From Ruminococcus sp. (GTDB lineage: Bacteria > Bacillota > Clostridia > Oscillospirales > Ruminococcaceae), in assembly GCA_024697705.1 (NCBI GenBank), contig JAILFF010000021.1, positions 1 to 25,823 on the forward strand: a stretch of 25,823 nt of DNA, in the 5' to 3' direction. The notes beneath the pieces were generated by a model, which worked only from the letters and a program-made list of their open reading frames with translations, was not told where the DNA came from and did not search any database. Below are positions 1-7,502 of this stretch, piece by piece; position 1 is the stretch's first letter, and every line of letters starts with the position of its first letter. Both the position numbers and the translations under genes were made by a program.

Positions 1-73
1 AGCGGAATGAGTGTAGGACAGCTTATTCTTGAGAATACGGGGACAATCACCATAATAAACTACCGATATGTTT

Positions 74-102
74 ATTATAACACATCGGCAGAAAATAGTC
101 AA
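74..102 (-). promoter_or_regulatory. Sigma-70 promoter P1 firing off the left edge
   Basis: On the minus strand the -35 box TTGACT (97-102) and the -10 box TATAAT (74-79) are separated by 17 bases. The -10 lies between the arms CCGATGTG and CATATCGG, which match as an imperfect inverted repeat. The layout and sequence closely copy promoter P2 at 252-280, including the downstream ATATCGGTAGTTTAT. The transcript would start near 67 and leave the window. Its product is unknown; a second stable RNA or a short-leader gene are both possible. Confidence 0.75.
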
Positions 103-114
103 GCGAAATATTAA

Positions 115-189
115 GACCCGCAGGCGGAATCGAACCGCCGCTGACCGCCTGCGTAGGGCGGTGTTCTTCCACTGAACTATGCGGGGGTC
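115..189 (-). tRNA. Non-canonical tRNA, apparent anticodon ACG
   Basis: Read on the minus strand, the region folds as a tRNA. The D arm is GTTC/GAAC with loop AGTGGAA. The anticodon stem is CCGCC/GGCGG with a 7-base loop CTACGCA, the variable region is 5 bases, and the T arm is GGCGG-TTCGATT-CCGCC. The loop places ACG at 34-36, which would read Arg CGN codons. Several points are abnormal: C37 instead of a purine, a C x U mismatch at the top of a 7-bp acceptor (or a two-C bulge if the helix is extended to GA/TC), a glycine-tRNA-like D arm, and no encoded CCA. A leader of about 60 nt with two small hairpins (GCTGC-CTT-GCAGC and CCGC-AA-GCGG) precedes it. It could be a functional unusual tRNA, a pseudo-tRNA or a regulatory tRNA-like RNA. 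The exact isotype is uncertain. Confidence 0.7.
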
Positions 190-251
190 GGGCTGCAAGG
201 CAGCTTCTCCCGCTTGCGGACGGGTGTTTTACATAAACTACCGATATTCTA

Positions 252-280
252 ATTATAGCACATCGGTTTGATAAAGTCAA
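252..280 (-). promoter_or_regulatory. Sigma-70 promoter P2 of the tRNA-like gene
   Basis: On the minus strand TTGACT (275-280) and TATAAT (252-257) are spaced by 17 bases, immediately upstream of the tRNA-like gene. As in P1, the -10 is flanked by CCGAT and ATCGG arms, and the two promoters are alignable over about 35 bases. The minus-strand -35 abuts the ribosome binding site of the divergent plus-strand gene at 292. Confidence 0.85.
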
Positions 281-291
281 GGAGCTAATAT

Positions 292-1308
292 ATGAGAATG
301 TGCCTTATCTGCCGCCGACGTAATATCGACTATTACGGTATTTGCGACGACTGTCGGAAAATGAACGAAGAAATGCGAGAGCTTTCCTGCGATCTTTCGG
401 GACTGACAGCGGTAGTCACGGGCGGCAGGATAAAAATAGGTTATGCCGTCTGTCTCAGGCTTTTAAGACAGGGAGCGCGGGTGATCGCCGTTACGCGCTA
501 TCCGCAGACGGCTTTGGAAAATTACTCGAATGAGCCCGATTTTCATAGCTTCAAGGACAGGCTTACCATAATCGGGTTCGACCTTATCCGCGTTGACAGG
601 ATAAGCGAACTTATCGGCGAGATAGAACGGCTCTGCGGCGGTCGGCTCGATATTCTTGTCAACAACGCCGCTCAGACAGTCAAAAAGTCAAACAGCCACT
701 ACGCGGAGCTGGCGGCTCATGAAAACAGTTTGGCGCTGAACAGCCCCGCGCTTATCCCGCTCGGAAATGCCGCGGACAGCAGCGCCATTATGCCGAGTAT
801 CAGACAGACCGATTACGGCGAGACCGAGAATGACAATTCCTGGGTGCGCAAGCCCGAAAGCATTTCCCCGCAGGAGCTTTTGGAGGTACAGCTCATAAAT
901 GTGACAGCGCCGTTCATGCTGACTAACGGTCTGCGAAGATGCCTTGCGAACGGCGTTTCACAAAACCGCTTTGTGATAAACGTCAGCTCCGTCGAGGGAA
1001 GATTCAATTTTCGTCAGAAATTGGCAAGACACGTTCATACCAATATGGCAAAGGCTTCACTAAATATGATGACTCACTCTATCGCTGCGGATTTCGCTGG
1101 GGATAATATCTATGTCTACTCCTGCGACCCCGGCTGGGTGTCGAATCAGTTCCCGCCCGGCTATGAGATAAGCAAATCTTTCAAGCCGTATCTGACCTTC
1201 GACGACGGCGCTGCAAGAGTGCTTTACCCGATAACGAAGAATCTTCACGAGCCGAAAATCAAAGACAGCGGGCTCCTTTATAAGGATTACCAAATTATAG
1301 AATACTGA
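292..1308 (+). CDS. SDR-family oxidoreductase-like protein with N-terminal Cys4 knuckle
   Basis: This 338-residue protein has a short-chain dehydrogenase/reductase fold. It carries a nucleotide-binding TGGRIKIG (43-50), the NNAAQT motif (124-129), the VINVSS strand with the candidate catalytic Ser (232/233), Lys254 in MAKASLN, and the PGWV loop (280-283). The position four residues before Lys254, normally Tyr of YxxxK, is Thr250, so canonical reductase chemistry is doubtful. The N-terminus adds two CxxC pairs (C4/C7 and C18/C21) that could bind zinc. An insertion around 130-190 makes it longer than the usual 250 residues. AAGGAG at 279-284 supports the ATG. Its stop is embedded in the ribosome binding site of the LRR gene, so the two are translated as an operon. 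The fold call is secure; the substrate is unknown. Confidence 0.85.
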   Translation: MRMCLICRRRNIDYYGICDDCRKMNEEMRELSCDLSGLTAVVTGGRIKIGYAVCLRLLRQGARVIAVTRYPQTALENYSNEPDFHSFKDRLTIIGFDLIRVDRISELIGEIERLCGGRLDILVNNAAQTVKKSNSHYAELAAHENSLALNSPALIPLGNAADSSAIMPSIRQTDYGETENDNSWVRKPESISPQELLEVQLINVTAPFMLTNGLRRCLANGVSQNRFVINVSSVEGRFNFRQKLARHVHTNMAKASLNMMTHSIAADFAGDNIYVYSCDPGWVSNQFPPGYEISKSFKPYLTFDDGAARVLYPITKNLHEPKIKDSGLLYKDYQIIEY

Positions 1309-1317
1309 GGTGAACGC

Positions 1318-2817
1318 ATGAGTGCAGAAAAAACAATCTCGGAGCTTTCGATATACACTCCCGATATTCCGACAAACCGTGAGGTACACGTCAGCCACAT
1401 CGCCCTGACAAAAAGCGAAGCGAAAGCGCAGGGCTGGCATTACAGATACAAGTCACGCCGACGTGTCCGCATAACGCGCTATTCGGGCAGCGAGGAGAGC
1501 GTTATTGTGCCCTCTTCGATCGACGGCTGCACGGTAAACGAGCTTGGCGGGAATTCTTTTCTAAAGGCAAAGGTCAGGAATGTTTCCATTCCGTGCTCGG
1601 TAAAAAAACTCTCGGAGAACTGCTTTTATTACAGCTCTGTGGAAAACGTCCTCATTGAAAACGGTCTGACGGAGATACCCGACCGTGCTTTTTCTTGTTG
1701 CCGTCAGCTGAGGTACATTCATCTTCCGCGAACGCTCGATCGTATCGGGAATGAGGCTTTTTGGAACTGCGATTCGCTTTGGTATATTGATATTCCCGGG
1801 CGCTGCCGAATGATCGGTGAGAAGGCTTTCAATTCAAGCGGACTGAGGGGTTTTGCCTTAAGCCGGATAATCCCGTTCGACGGAGGGACAAGTCCTTACG
1901 TCGAAGGGCAAGCGTTTTTCAACACTCCCCTGACAGGCAAATACGACATGATAACGCTCCGCACACCGAAAGGGTACAACTATTTAGATGTGCTGACGAT
2001 CGGCAGTCAGCGCACAATAGCATTTTCTCTTAGAGACCCAAATACAGAGCTTCGCTTTGAAAACAGGTCTATTCCGAACCTCTCAAAGCTTGACCTTTCC
2101 CACTGCAATAATATTCATATCAACAGCAGATCGTTTGAGGACAGAGCAGCATATTCCTCAGTAGACACTCGCGTGAAATTCCGTGAAGATAATACTATCT
2201 GCTACGACATACCATCTTCCGTCGCAACGGAGAATCTCGACGTTTATGTATATGCGGGCGCCGACGTCAGCATCAAGCCCTCGCAGCTCGGAGAATACGT
2301 TTATGTGAATAGTTTTAGCATAAAGAGCCGCAGCTTAAGAGCTGCCCACTTTTGCAATCTCCGCGCCGTCACCGACGAACAAACCGAGGTGTTCCACCCG
2401 TGCTGCGAATCACTGCATGGGGTTATCTGGACGGAAAACGGCAGGACTTACCGAAAGCTGATACCGCCGCAGCAGATACTCAGAAATTACAACATTCACA
2501 AAGCATTGTTGAGAGCCTTTATACTGCGTGGAAATACCGACGAGGGCGGCGTGTTCTTTGACAGACAAGTGATCGACGAGCTTTTCCGAAACGAGCCCAA
2601 CAGCATAGGAAAACTCGGCGCGTACAAGCACGACAGAGTGCTCATCGCGATAGACGTGCTGAGAAGCACTCCCAAGCCCGAAGAGGAAAGCACTGCGATG
2701 TATCGCGATTATCTGAAACGAAACAGACATTATGCCGAATTTCTGACGAAGGGGCTGCCCCCCGAATGGCGGCAGTACACCGTATTTATTGAAGGATTTT
2801 TCGCGGCTGAACAATAA
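1318..2817 (+). CDS. BspA-like leucine-rich repeat protein
   Basis: This 499-residue protein carries BspA-type leucine-rich repeats (LRR_5 style) from about residue 65 to 185. Successive units have the pattern of a hydrophobic strand, IP or LP, then I/L-x-x-x-A/C-F; examples are AFSCCRQLRYIHLPRTLDRI and AFWNCDSLWYIDIP. There is no signal peptide or membrane segment, so it is probably cytoplasmic, unlike classical secreted BspA. The middle region (190-380) is unrecognised. The C-terminal 120 residues are mostly helical by composition and also unrecognised. GAGGTGA at 1307-1313 precedes the ATG and overlaps the stop of the SDR-like gene, so the two are co-expressed. BspA repeats usually mediate protein or surface binding; the partner here is unknown. 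Confidence 0.85.
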   Translation: MSAEKTISELSIYTPDIPTNREVHVSHIALTKSEAKAQGWHYRYKSRRRVRITRYSGSEESVIVPSSIDGCTVNELGGNSFLKAKVRNVSIPCSVKKLSENCFYYSSVENVLIENGLTEIPDRAFSCCRQLRYIHLPRTLDRIGNEAFWNCDSLWYIDIPGRCRMIGEKAFNSSGLRGFALSRIIPFDGGTSPYVEGQAFFNTPLTGKYDMITLRTPKGYNYLDVLTIGSQRTIAFSLRDPNTELRFENRSIPNLSKLDLSHCNNIHINSRSFEDRAAYSSVDTRVKFREDNTICYDIPSSVATENLDVYVYAGADVSIKPSQLGEYVYVNSFSIKSRSLRAAHFCNLRAVTDEQTEVFHPCCESLHGVIWTENGRTYRKLIPPQQILRNYNIHKALLRAFILRGNTDEGGVFFDRQVIDELFRNEPNSIGKLGAYKHDRVLIAIDVLRSTPKPEEESTAMYRDYLKRNRHYAEFLTKGLPPEWRQYTVFIEGFFAAEQ

Positions 2818-2818
2818 T

Positions 2819-2856
2819 AAAAAGCGCTCTCGGTTCTGTACCCGACAGCGCTTTTT
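2819..2856. terminator. Bidirectional intrinsic terminator between convergent genes
   Basis: Arms AAAAAGCGCT (2819-2828) and AGCGCTTTTT (2847-2856) pair perfectly. The stem continues through TCGG/CCGA after a single C x C mismatch. The terminal A and T runs give a U tract in both directions. It sits between the converging LRR gene and the sensor kinase gene and probably ends both transcripts. Confidence 0.9.
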
Positions 2857-2859
2857 GTA

Positions 2860-4368
2860 TTAGACCTGTTCTTTGATTTCGGCAGAAGTCTCCTGAGCCG
2901 CAGGCTTTCTCGGAACGAGAGGCGCCTGCCTTGCCTCGAACCAAAACGTCGAGCCTTTGCCCTCTTCGGACGATACGCCGAATTTGAATTCGTGCTTTTT
3001 GAGTATCTGCTGACATATAGAAAGCCCCAGTCCCGTGCCGACTGTTTCTCGCTTAACCTTTCCGCCGCGATAGTAACGGTCAAAGACCTGTGAAAGCTTG
3101 TCCTTCGGTATTCCCTGCCCGTTATCAATGACCTCGATGCGAACAAAGCCCTGCATATTGATCTGTCTGATGCGGATATGCTTTTCTTCACCGCTGTAAT
3201 TGATCGCGTTGTTGATGAAATTATACAGCACCTGTCCCAGCTTGTCATGATCGGCGACGATGTATCTGTCATCATCGGGCTCAAATCGAATATCATAGCC
3301 GTCCTTCTCGATAACCAGAGTATATCGCTTTAAGACATCCTCTATCTGCTCATGGACAGAATACTCTGTCAGCTCAAGCTCGGCATTTGCGCTTTCAAGC
3401 TTAGACAGTTCGAGAATGGAATTTACAAGCGCAGAAAGCCTGTCCGCCTCGTCGATTATTATCTGACAATGTTTCTCGCGCTTTTCGGGATTGTTTCCCG
3501 AAAGATCGCGGATCATCTCGGCGTAAGCCTTGACCATAGTCAGCGGCGTTCTCAGATCATGAGAAACATTCGCAATAAGCTCTTTCTTAAGATCGGTAAC
3601 TTTTTTGACCTCATCACGGGCATTGTCAAGAACGCCCGAAAGCTCTTCTATCTCGCGATAGCCCTGAGCCTTGAACTCTACCTCGTAATCGCCTTCTCCG
3701 AACTTTTTTGCTGTATCGGTAAGTTCCTCGATAGGCTTGGAAATTCTCCTTGACATCAGAACTGTTATGATAAACGCCAGCTCGAACAATATCACCGAAA
3801 TATACAAAAGCTGCTCACGGATTATCTTTATCGTGGAATCGAAAGCTTCAATGGGAGATTCAAGATATATGTAATATTTTGTGTTGCCGCTGGTGAAAAC
3901 CCTGCCGTGAAAGATCTCGTCGCGATCAAAATTTCCGTGAAAAGGTTTGGTGATGCTTCCCTTCTCACTTTCGTCGATGATCTTCCTCAACCGATAGATC
4001 TGATAGCCGTGATTGGTGATGTCCTGACCGATGAAAGAATAGTCGCCCATATTGTTCTGATATTCGACTTCATTCATATTTTCGTCCATGATGAGTATGA
4101 ACATATTATGATCGAATGCAATATCCCGAACATACTGAGTCCTTTTTTCGGAATCAAAATTAGAAACGAGCATATCACTCACGGAAACTACGTCACGCTT
4201 TTTTGCCGCACGGTAATACTTCGGCAGATAAAAATACTGAAAAAGCCAAAGCAGCGCCAGAATACAAATAGCCTCAAACATAAAATACAGCCATACATAA
4301 TGCTTGAGAGCGCCTTTTTTTCTGACGCGCTTAACAGCCTGATTACCGGGTTCAGTTGATCTTTTCAA
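2860..4368 (-). CDS. Two-component sensor histidine kinase
   Basis: A 502-residue membrane histidine kinase. It has a membrane segment at about 25-47, an extracytoplasmic sensor region to about 185, a second membrane segment at 187-205, a HAMP region (206-260), an H-box with His270 in ANVSHDLRTP, an N-box around NFINNAIN (383-390), a G1 box DNGQGIP (415-421) and GTGLGLS (444-450) in the ATPase domain. It autophosphorylates on His270 and passes phosphate to the regulator encoded just upstream. The start is TTG at 4368, inside the end of the regulator gene (17-base overlap), with GAGAGGA upstream; this indicates translational coupling. The C-terminal 25 residues after the ATPase domain are Ala/Pro/Glu-rich and probably unstructured. 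The signal sensed cannot be inferred. Confidence 0.95.
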   Translation of the reverse strand: MKRSTEPGNQAVKRVRKKGALKHYVWLYFMFEAICILALLWLFQYFYLPKYYRAAKKRDVVSVSDMLVSNFDSEKRTQYVRDIAFDHNMFILIMDENMNEVEYQNNMGDYSFIGQDITNHGYQIYRLRKIIDESEKGSITKPFHGNFDRDEIFHGRVFTSGNTKYYIYLESPIEAFDSTIKIIREQLLYISVILFELAFIITVLMSRRISKPIEELTDTAKKFGEGDYEVEFKAQGYREIEELSGVLDNARDEVKKVTDLKKELIANVSHDLRTPLTMVKAYAEMIRDLSGNNPEKREKHCQIIIDEADRLSALVNSILELSKLESANAELELTEYSVHEQIEDVLKRYTLVIEKDGYDIRFEPDDDRYIVADHDKLGQVLYNFINNAINYSGEEKHIRIRQINMQGFVRIEVIDNGQGIPKDKLSQVFDRYYRGGKVKRETVGTGLGLSICQQILKKHEFKFGVSSEEGKGSTFWFEARQAPLVPRKPAAQETSAEIKEQV

Positions 4369-5026
4369 ACTTATAACCCATTCCTCTCAGCGTAACGATA
4401 AGCCCGCGGTACGGTCCGAGACTGTTTCGGAGCATCTTGATATGGGTATCAACGGTGCGGTCGTCGCCGTAGAAATCAAAGCCCCATACCTCTTCGAGCA
4501 GCTTTTCGCGTGAAAGAGCGATATTCATATTGCGCACAAGATAGAACAGCAGATCATATTCCTTCGGGGTCATCTGCGCCTTCTGACCGTCTATCGTTAC
4601 CTCGCGGGCGGTGAAATTGATAACAAGCCCCTGATAAGTAATAACATCTTCAGTCTTTTTCGACGCGCTTACTCTCGCCATAACGGCACGGATCCTCGCC
4701 ATAAGTTCCTTCGGGGAGAAGGGCTTGACAACGTAATCGTCAACGCCTACCTCAAAGCCGTAAAGCTTGTCGTATTCCTCGCCCCTTGCCGAAAGCATTA
4801 TCACGGGGATATCTTTGATCTTCTTTATCTCCTTGCAGGCGGAATAGCCGTCAAGCTTCGGCATCATAATATCCATAACAATAATATCGAAGTCGTTCTT
4901 TTTGACGCAGTCAACAGCCTCCATACCGTCGGAAGCCTCAGTTACCTGAAATTCATATAATTCGGCATACTCGCGGATAACTTCGCGGATACGCTCTTCA
5001 TCGTCAACGACCAATAATCTTTGCAT
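4352..5026 (-). CDS. OmpR/PhoB-family response regulator
   Basis: This 224-residue regulator has an N-terminal receiver domain with acidic pocket D8/D9, phospho-acceptor Asp52 in VMDIMMP, Ser79 and Lys101. The C-terminal winged-helix DNA-binding domain (about 130-224) shows the family signature DDRTVDTHIKMLR and ends in TLRGMGYKFE. It should be phosphorylated by the overlapping downstream kinase and control transcription as a dimer. CGGAGG at 5035-5040 lies 8 bases before the ATG. No sequence here identifies its regulon. Confidence 0.96.
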   Translation of the reverse strand: MQRLLVVDDEERIREVIREYAELYEFQVTEASDGMEAVDCVKKNDFDIIVMDIMMPKLDGYSACKEIKKIKDIPVIMLSARGEEYDKLYGFEVGVDDYVVKPFSPKELMARIRAVMARVSASKKTEDVITYQGLVINFTAREVTIDGQKAQMTPKEYDLLFYLVRNMNIALSREKLLEEVWGFDFYGDDRTVDTHIKMLRNSLGPYRGLIVTLRGMGYKFEKIN

Positions 5027-5075
5027 TCATAAAACCTCCGTTTATATAACTGATTCTTTATGATTTTAACATACG

Positions 5076-5104
5076 ATTATGTATATCTTGTGAAAATATT
5101 CCAA
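5076..5104 (-). promoter_or_regulatory. Probable promoter of the two-component operon
   Basis: On the minus strand TTGGAA (5099-5104) and CATAAT (5076-5081) are spaced by 17 bases in an AT-rich stretch 50 bases upstream of the response regulator. The match to consensus is moderate, so this is a plausible rather than certain assignment. Confidence 0.45.
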
Positions 5105-5170
5105 AAATATCAGACAAGCGCGGACATTTATTCGACGGAGTTTTCTTTAAACGGCGCTTGCCGAATATGC

Positions 5171-6022
5171 TTACAGCTGCTCTTTCAGAAAACGGGCAGC
5201 GCAGCTTTCCGCTTCATACGGGTAATTATATCCGCGTTTTTCGGCTACCGCTCTCGAAAGCTTCGCGAAAAGCGCATGAGTTGCCTTGATCGCGTTTTCG
5301 CAGTCGGTATTGTCGTAATGCGAAAAACACGAACTCAGTGCGTTAAGGACCTCCGGCTCAGCCCAACGGTCGAGAAACCTGCCGTCGTGCCAGACATCGG
5401 TATCGGAAGCTGCAATATGATACTGTTCGATCATTTTAAGCAGCATACTTTTCAGATAAGAGTTCACGCAGATGACAGCCGACCAAAGCTCGCCGCGAAG
5501 CAGTTTCTTGCTCCCCCAGATTATATGAAAGTAGAAATTACCGACAATATTTGCAAATTCCGCCTCCGTCATTTTGGGAGAATTTACAACGGGTTTTACA
5601 TATTTCCCGACCGATTCGGAATAGCCCGCTCTGTCAAAAATGATCTCATAGCCGCGGTTCATGACCCACTGCGCCGCGCCGTCGGAAAGCGCCTTATCAA
5701 ACTGTTCAGGAGTGAAGATCAGCATATCTACGTCTTTATCCTCGTCAAAGATACATCTGCGCTCTTTGCCGCCGCCCAGCGTCGGCTCGATAAAAGAAAT
5801 GCTGACTTTTCCGAGCAAAGACGAATATTCGCCCGAATACCAGCCATCGGGCTCTTCGGTTACGATAATAACATCAAGGTCGGAATACTTGTCGGCGGGC
5901 AGATCGGTTCTTGTCGATGAACCTATCGCAATAACGGCATGAACTTCTTTATTGTTCTCCGCGAATTGTCTGAGCCGACTCTTTATTTCCGAATATCGGT
6001 CGGTAAATTCGTTCGTACTCAT
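5171..6022 (-). CDS. ANT(6)/AadE-like nucleotidyltransferase family protein
   Basis: A 283-residue protein resembling streptomycin adenylyltransferase-type enzymes. Numbered from the chosen ATG it has the nucleotidyltransferase motif IGSSTRTD (33-40) followed by SDLDVIIV, giving the D48/D50 metal-binding pair, and a further acidic strand VDMLIF (98-103). The C-terminal half is helical, as in this family. The ATG at 6022 overlaps the thiC stop (TAATG) with no good ribosome binding site, so translation is probably coupled to thiC and controlled by the TPP riboswitch. Reading frame open further upstream lies inside thiC and is not used. Whether it modifies an aminoglycoside cannot be told; many chromosomal members do not confer resistance, and a role related to thiamine is only suggested by position. 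Confidence 0.8.
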   Translation of the reverse strand: MSTNEFTDRYSEIKSRLRQFAENNKEVHAVIAIGSSTRTDLPADKYSDLDVIIVTEEPDGWYSGEYSSLLGKVSISFIEPTLGGGKERRCIFDEDKDVDMLIFTPEQFDKALSDGAAQWVMNRGYEIIFDRAGYSESVGKYVKPVVNSPKMTEAEFANIVGNFYFHIIWGSKKLLRGELWSAVICVNSYLKSMLLKMIEQYHIAASDTDVWHDGRFLDRWAEPEVLNALSSCFSHYDNTDCENAIKATHALFAKLSRAVAEKRGYNYPYEAESCAARFLKEQL

Positions 6023-7335
6023 TACTTTTCGGTGCAGAAGGTAACTTCCTTGCCTTCGAGTATCATGTTCGTAGTTCTTACCGCGCACATCTTGCCGCAC
6101 ATAGAGCAGGTATGACGCTCGGAAGGAGGTGTCTGCTCGTAGAAGCGCTTTGCCTTTTCGGGATTGGCTGCTACTGCAAACATTGCGTCCCAGTCAAGCG
6201 CATGACGAGCTGCCGCCATTTCGTTGTCCTTGTCCATTGCGTGAGGGATACCCTTTGCGATGTCGGCAGCATGAGCGGCGATCTTAGAAGCAATTATGCC
6301 TTCCTTAACATCATCGGCGTCGGGCAGACGAAGATGCTCCGCAGGTGTAACGTAGCAGAGAAAGTCCGCGCCGCTTGCCGCAGCGATAGCACCGCCGATC
6401 GCAGAGGTGATATGATCGTAGCCCGGGAAAATATCGCTTACAAGTGGTCCGAGAACATAGAACGGAGCGCCGTGACAGATAGTCTTTTGCAGCTTCATAT
6501 TAGCGGCGATCTGATCCATCGGCATATGACCGGGACCCTCTACCATTACCTGAACGTCCTTCTCCCAGGCGCGTTTGGTGAGATCACCCAGTTCGATAAG
6601 CTCGGATATCTGACCCGCGTCGCTTGCATCAGCAAGGCAGCCCGGACGCAGCGCGTCGCCAAGCGAGATAGTTACGTCGTACTCGCGGAGGATATCGAGC
6701 ACCTCGTCATAATGCTCGAAGAAAGGATTCTCGTTGCCTGTCATCATCATCCACGCAAAAAGCAGCGAGCCGCCGCGGGAAACGATATTCATTTTTCTCT
6801 TGTCGCGGCGGAATGCTTCAACAGCGCGGCGGTTGATACCCGCATGAATCGTCATGAAATCCACGCCTTCTTCCGCATGAGCTCTTACCACGCGCAGAAA
6901 ATCCTCTGCTGTGATCTCCAGAAGGTCTTTATCGAGATAGCCGATAGCGTCGTACATCGGAACAGTGCCTATCATCGCGGGGGACTTAGCCACAAGCTCG
7001 GTGCGGAATTTGTTGGTCTTACCGTAATTGGAAAGATCCATTATAGCCTCTGCACCGAATTTCAGCGCCATATCGACCTTTCTCATTTCAAGATCGTAGT
7101 CCTTGGCATCGCCAGATATACCGAGATTAACGTTTATCTTGGTACGCAGCCCCTTGCCGATACCTTCGGCAGAAAGAGATGTGTGGTTGATATTCGCGGG
7201 AATACATACCTCACCTGTCGCAACAAGCGCTCTGATCTCTTCGGGGGTACGGTATTCCTTTTCCGCTACGGTCTTCATTTCGGGAGTTATAATGCCCTTG
7301 CGGGCGGCTTCCATCTGTGTGCTGTACTCTCTCAT
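6022..7335 (-). CDS. thiC: Phosphomethylpyrimidine synthase ThiC
   Basis: This is the radical-SAM enzyme that converts aminoimidazole ribotide to hydroxymethylpyrimidine phosphate in thiamine synthesis. The 437-residue protein is the short clostridial/archaeal-length form. Visible motifs include MTIHAGINRRAVE, VMVEGPGHMPMDQI and the C-terminal cluster-binding cysteines C410, C413 and C417 (CSMCGKMC). That spacing is C-x2-C-x3-C, one residue tighter than C-x2-C-x4-C of E. coli ThiC. The ThiC-derived benzimidazole synthases (BzaF/BzaA/BzaB) are the main alternative, but the TPP riboswitch directly upstream argues for thiamine. AAAGGAAGT at 7342-7350 precedes the ATG. No other thi genes are in view. 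Confidence 0.95.
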   Translation of the reverse strand: MREYSTQMEAARKGIITPEMKTVAEKEYRTPEEIRALVATGEVCIPANINHTSLSAEGIGKGLRTKINVNLGISGDAKDYDLEMRKVDMALKFGAEAIMDLSNYGKTNKFRTELVAKSPAMIGTVPMYDAIGYLDKDLLEITAEDFLRVVRAHAEEGVDFMTIHAGINRRAVEAFRRDKRKMNIVSRGGSLLFAWMMMTGNENPFFEHYDEVLDILREYDVTISLGDALRPGCLADASDAGQISELIELGDLTKRAWEKDVQVMVEGPGHMPMDQIAANMKLQKTICHGAPFYVLGPLVSDIFPGYDHITSAIGGAIAAASGADFLCYVTPAEHLRLPDADDVKEGIIASKIAAHAADIAKGIPHAMDKDNEMAAARHALDWDAMFAVAANPEKAKRFYEQTPPSERHTCSMCGKMCAVRTTNMILEGKEVTFCTEK

Positions 7336-7354
7336 GTATTTTACTTCCTTTCAT

Positions 7355-7386
7355 ATTAAAGGCGGGTCTTTCAAGAAAAACCCGCC
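7355..7386 (-). terminator. Riboswitch expression-platform hairpin, probable terminator
   Basis: Between the TPP aptamer and thiC the minus strand carries GGCGGGT (7380-7386) and ACCCGCC (7361-7367) around a 12-base loop, followed by TTTAAT. A GC-rich stem followed by U residues fits a riboswitch-controlled terminator. The U tract is short, so partial termination or a translational mechanism is also possible. Confidence 0.6.
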
Positions 7387-7393
7387 CGTTAGC

Positions 7394-7484
7394 TGCTTGC
7401 TTCCTTCGACGGTATTGACCGACAGGTTCAAAGGGTTGGATCACTCCTCTCAACCATGCACCGGCACAGTACCCCCGCAAAAGT
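7394..7484 (-). promoter_or_regulatory. TPP (THI-box) riboswitch aptamer
   Basis: The minus strand contains the conserved THI-box elements in order: GCGGGGGTAC, GGTTGAGAGG (the TGAGA core), ACCCTTTGAACCTG, GGTCAATACC and GAAGGAAGCAAG. Short pairing closes the P1 helix. It lies about 20 bases after the stop of the carboxypeptidase gene and 60 bases before thiC. It should shut off thiC, and the overlapping nucleotidyltransferase gene, when thiamine pyrophosphate is abundant. No clear promoter was found between the aptamer and the upstream stop codon, so the RNA may start inside the upstream gene or be read through from it. Confidence 0.95.
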
Positions 7485-7502
7485 ATTCGGTTTTAAGTTA
7501 AA

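Noticed and set aside
1..53. Short minus-strand frame starting at ATG 53 downstream of P1
   Set aside because: Open to the window edge but only 17 codons, without a ribosome binding site; it cannot be told from chance.
5112..5163. Inverted repeat CAAGCGC ... GCGCTTG after the nucleotidyltransferase gene
   Set aside because: The arms are only 7 bp with a loop of more than 30 bases and no good U tract, so a terminator is not supported.
6112..7359. Long plus-strand open frame opposite thiC
   Set aside because: It is antisense to a clear ThiC gene, has no ribosome binding site and its composition (Cys/His/Arg-rich) is that of a shadow frame.
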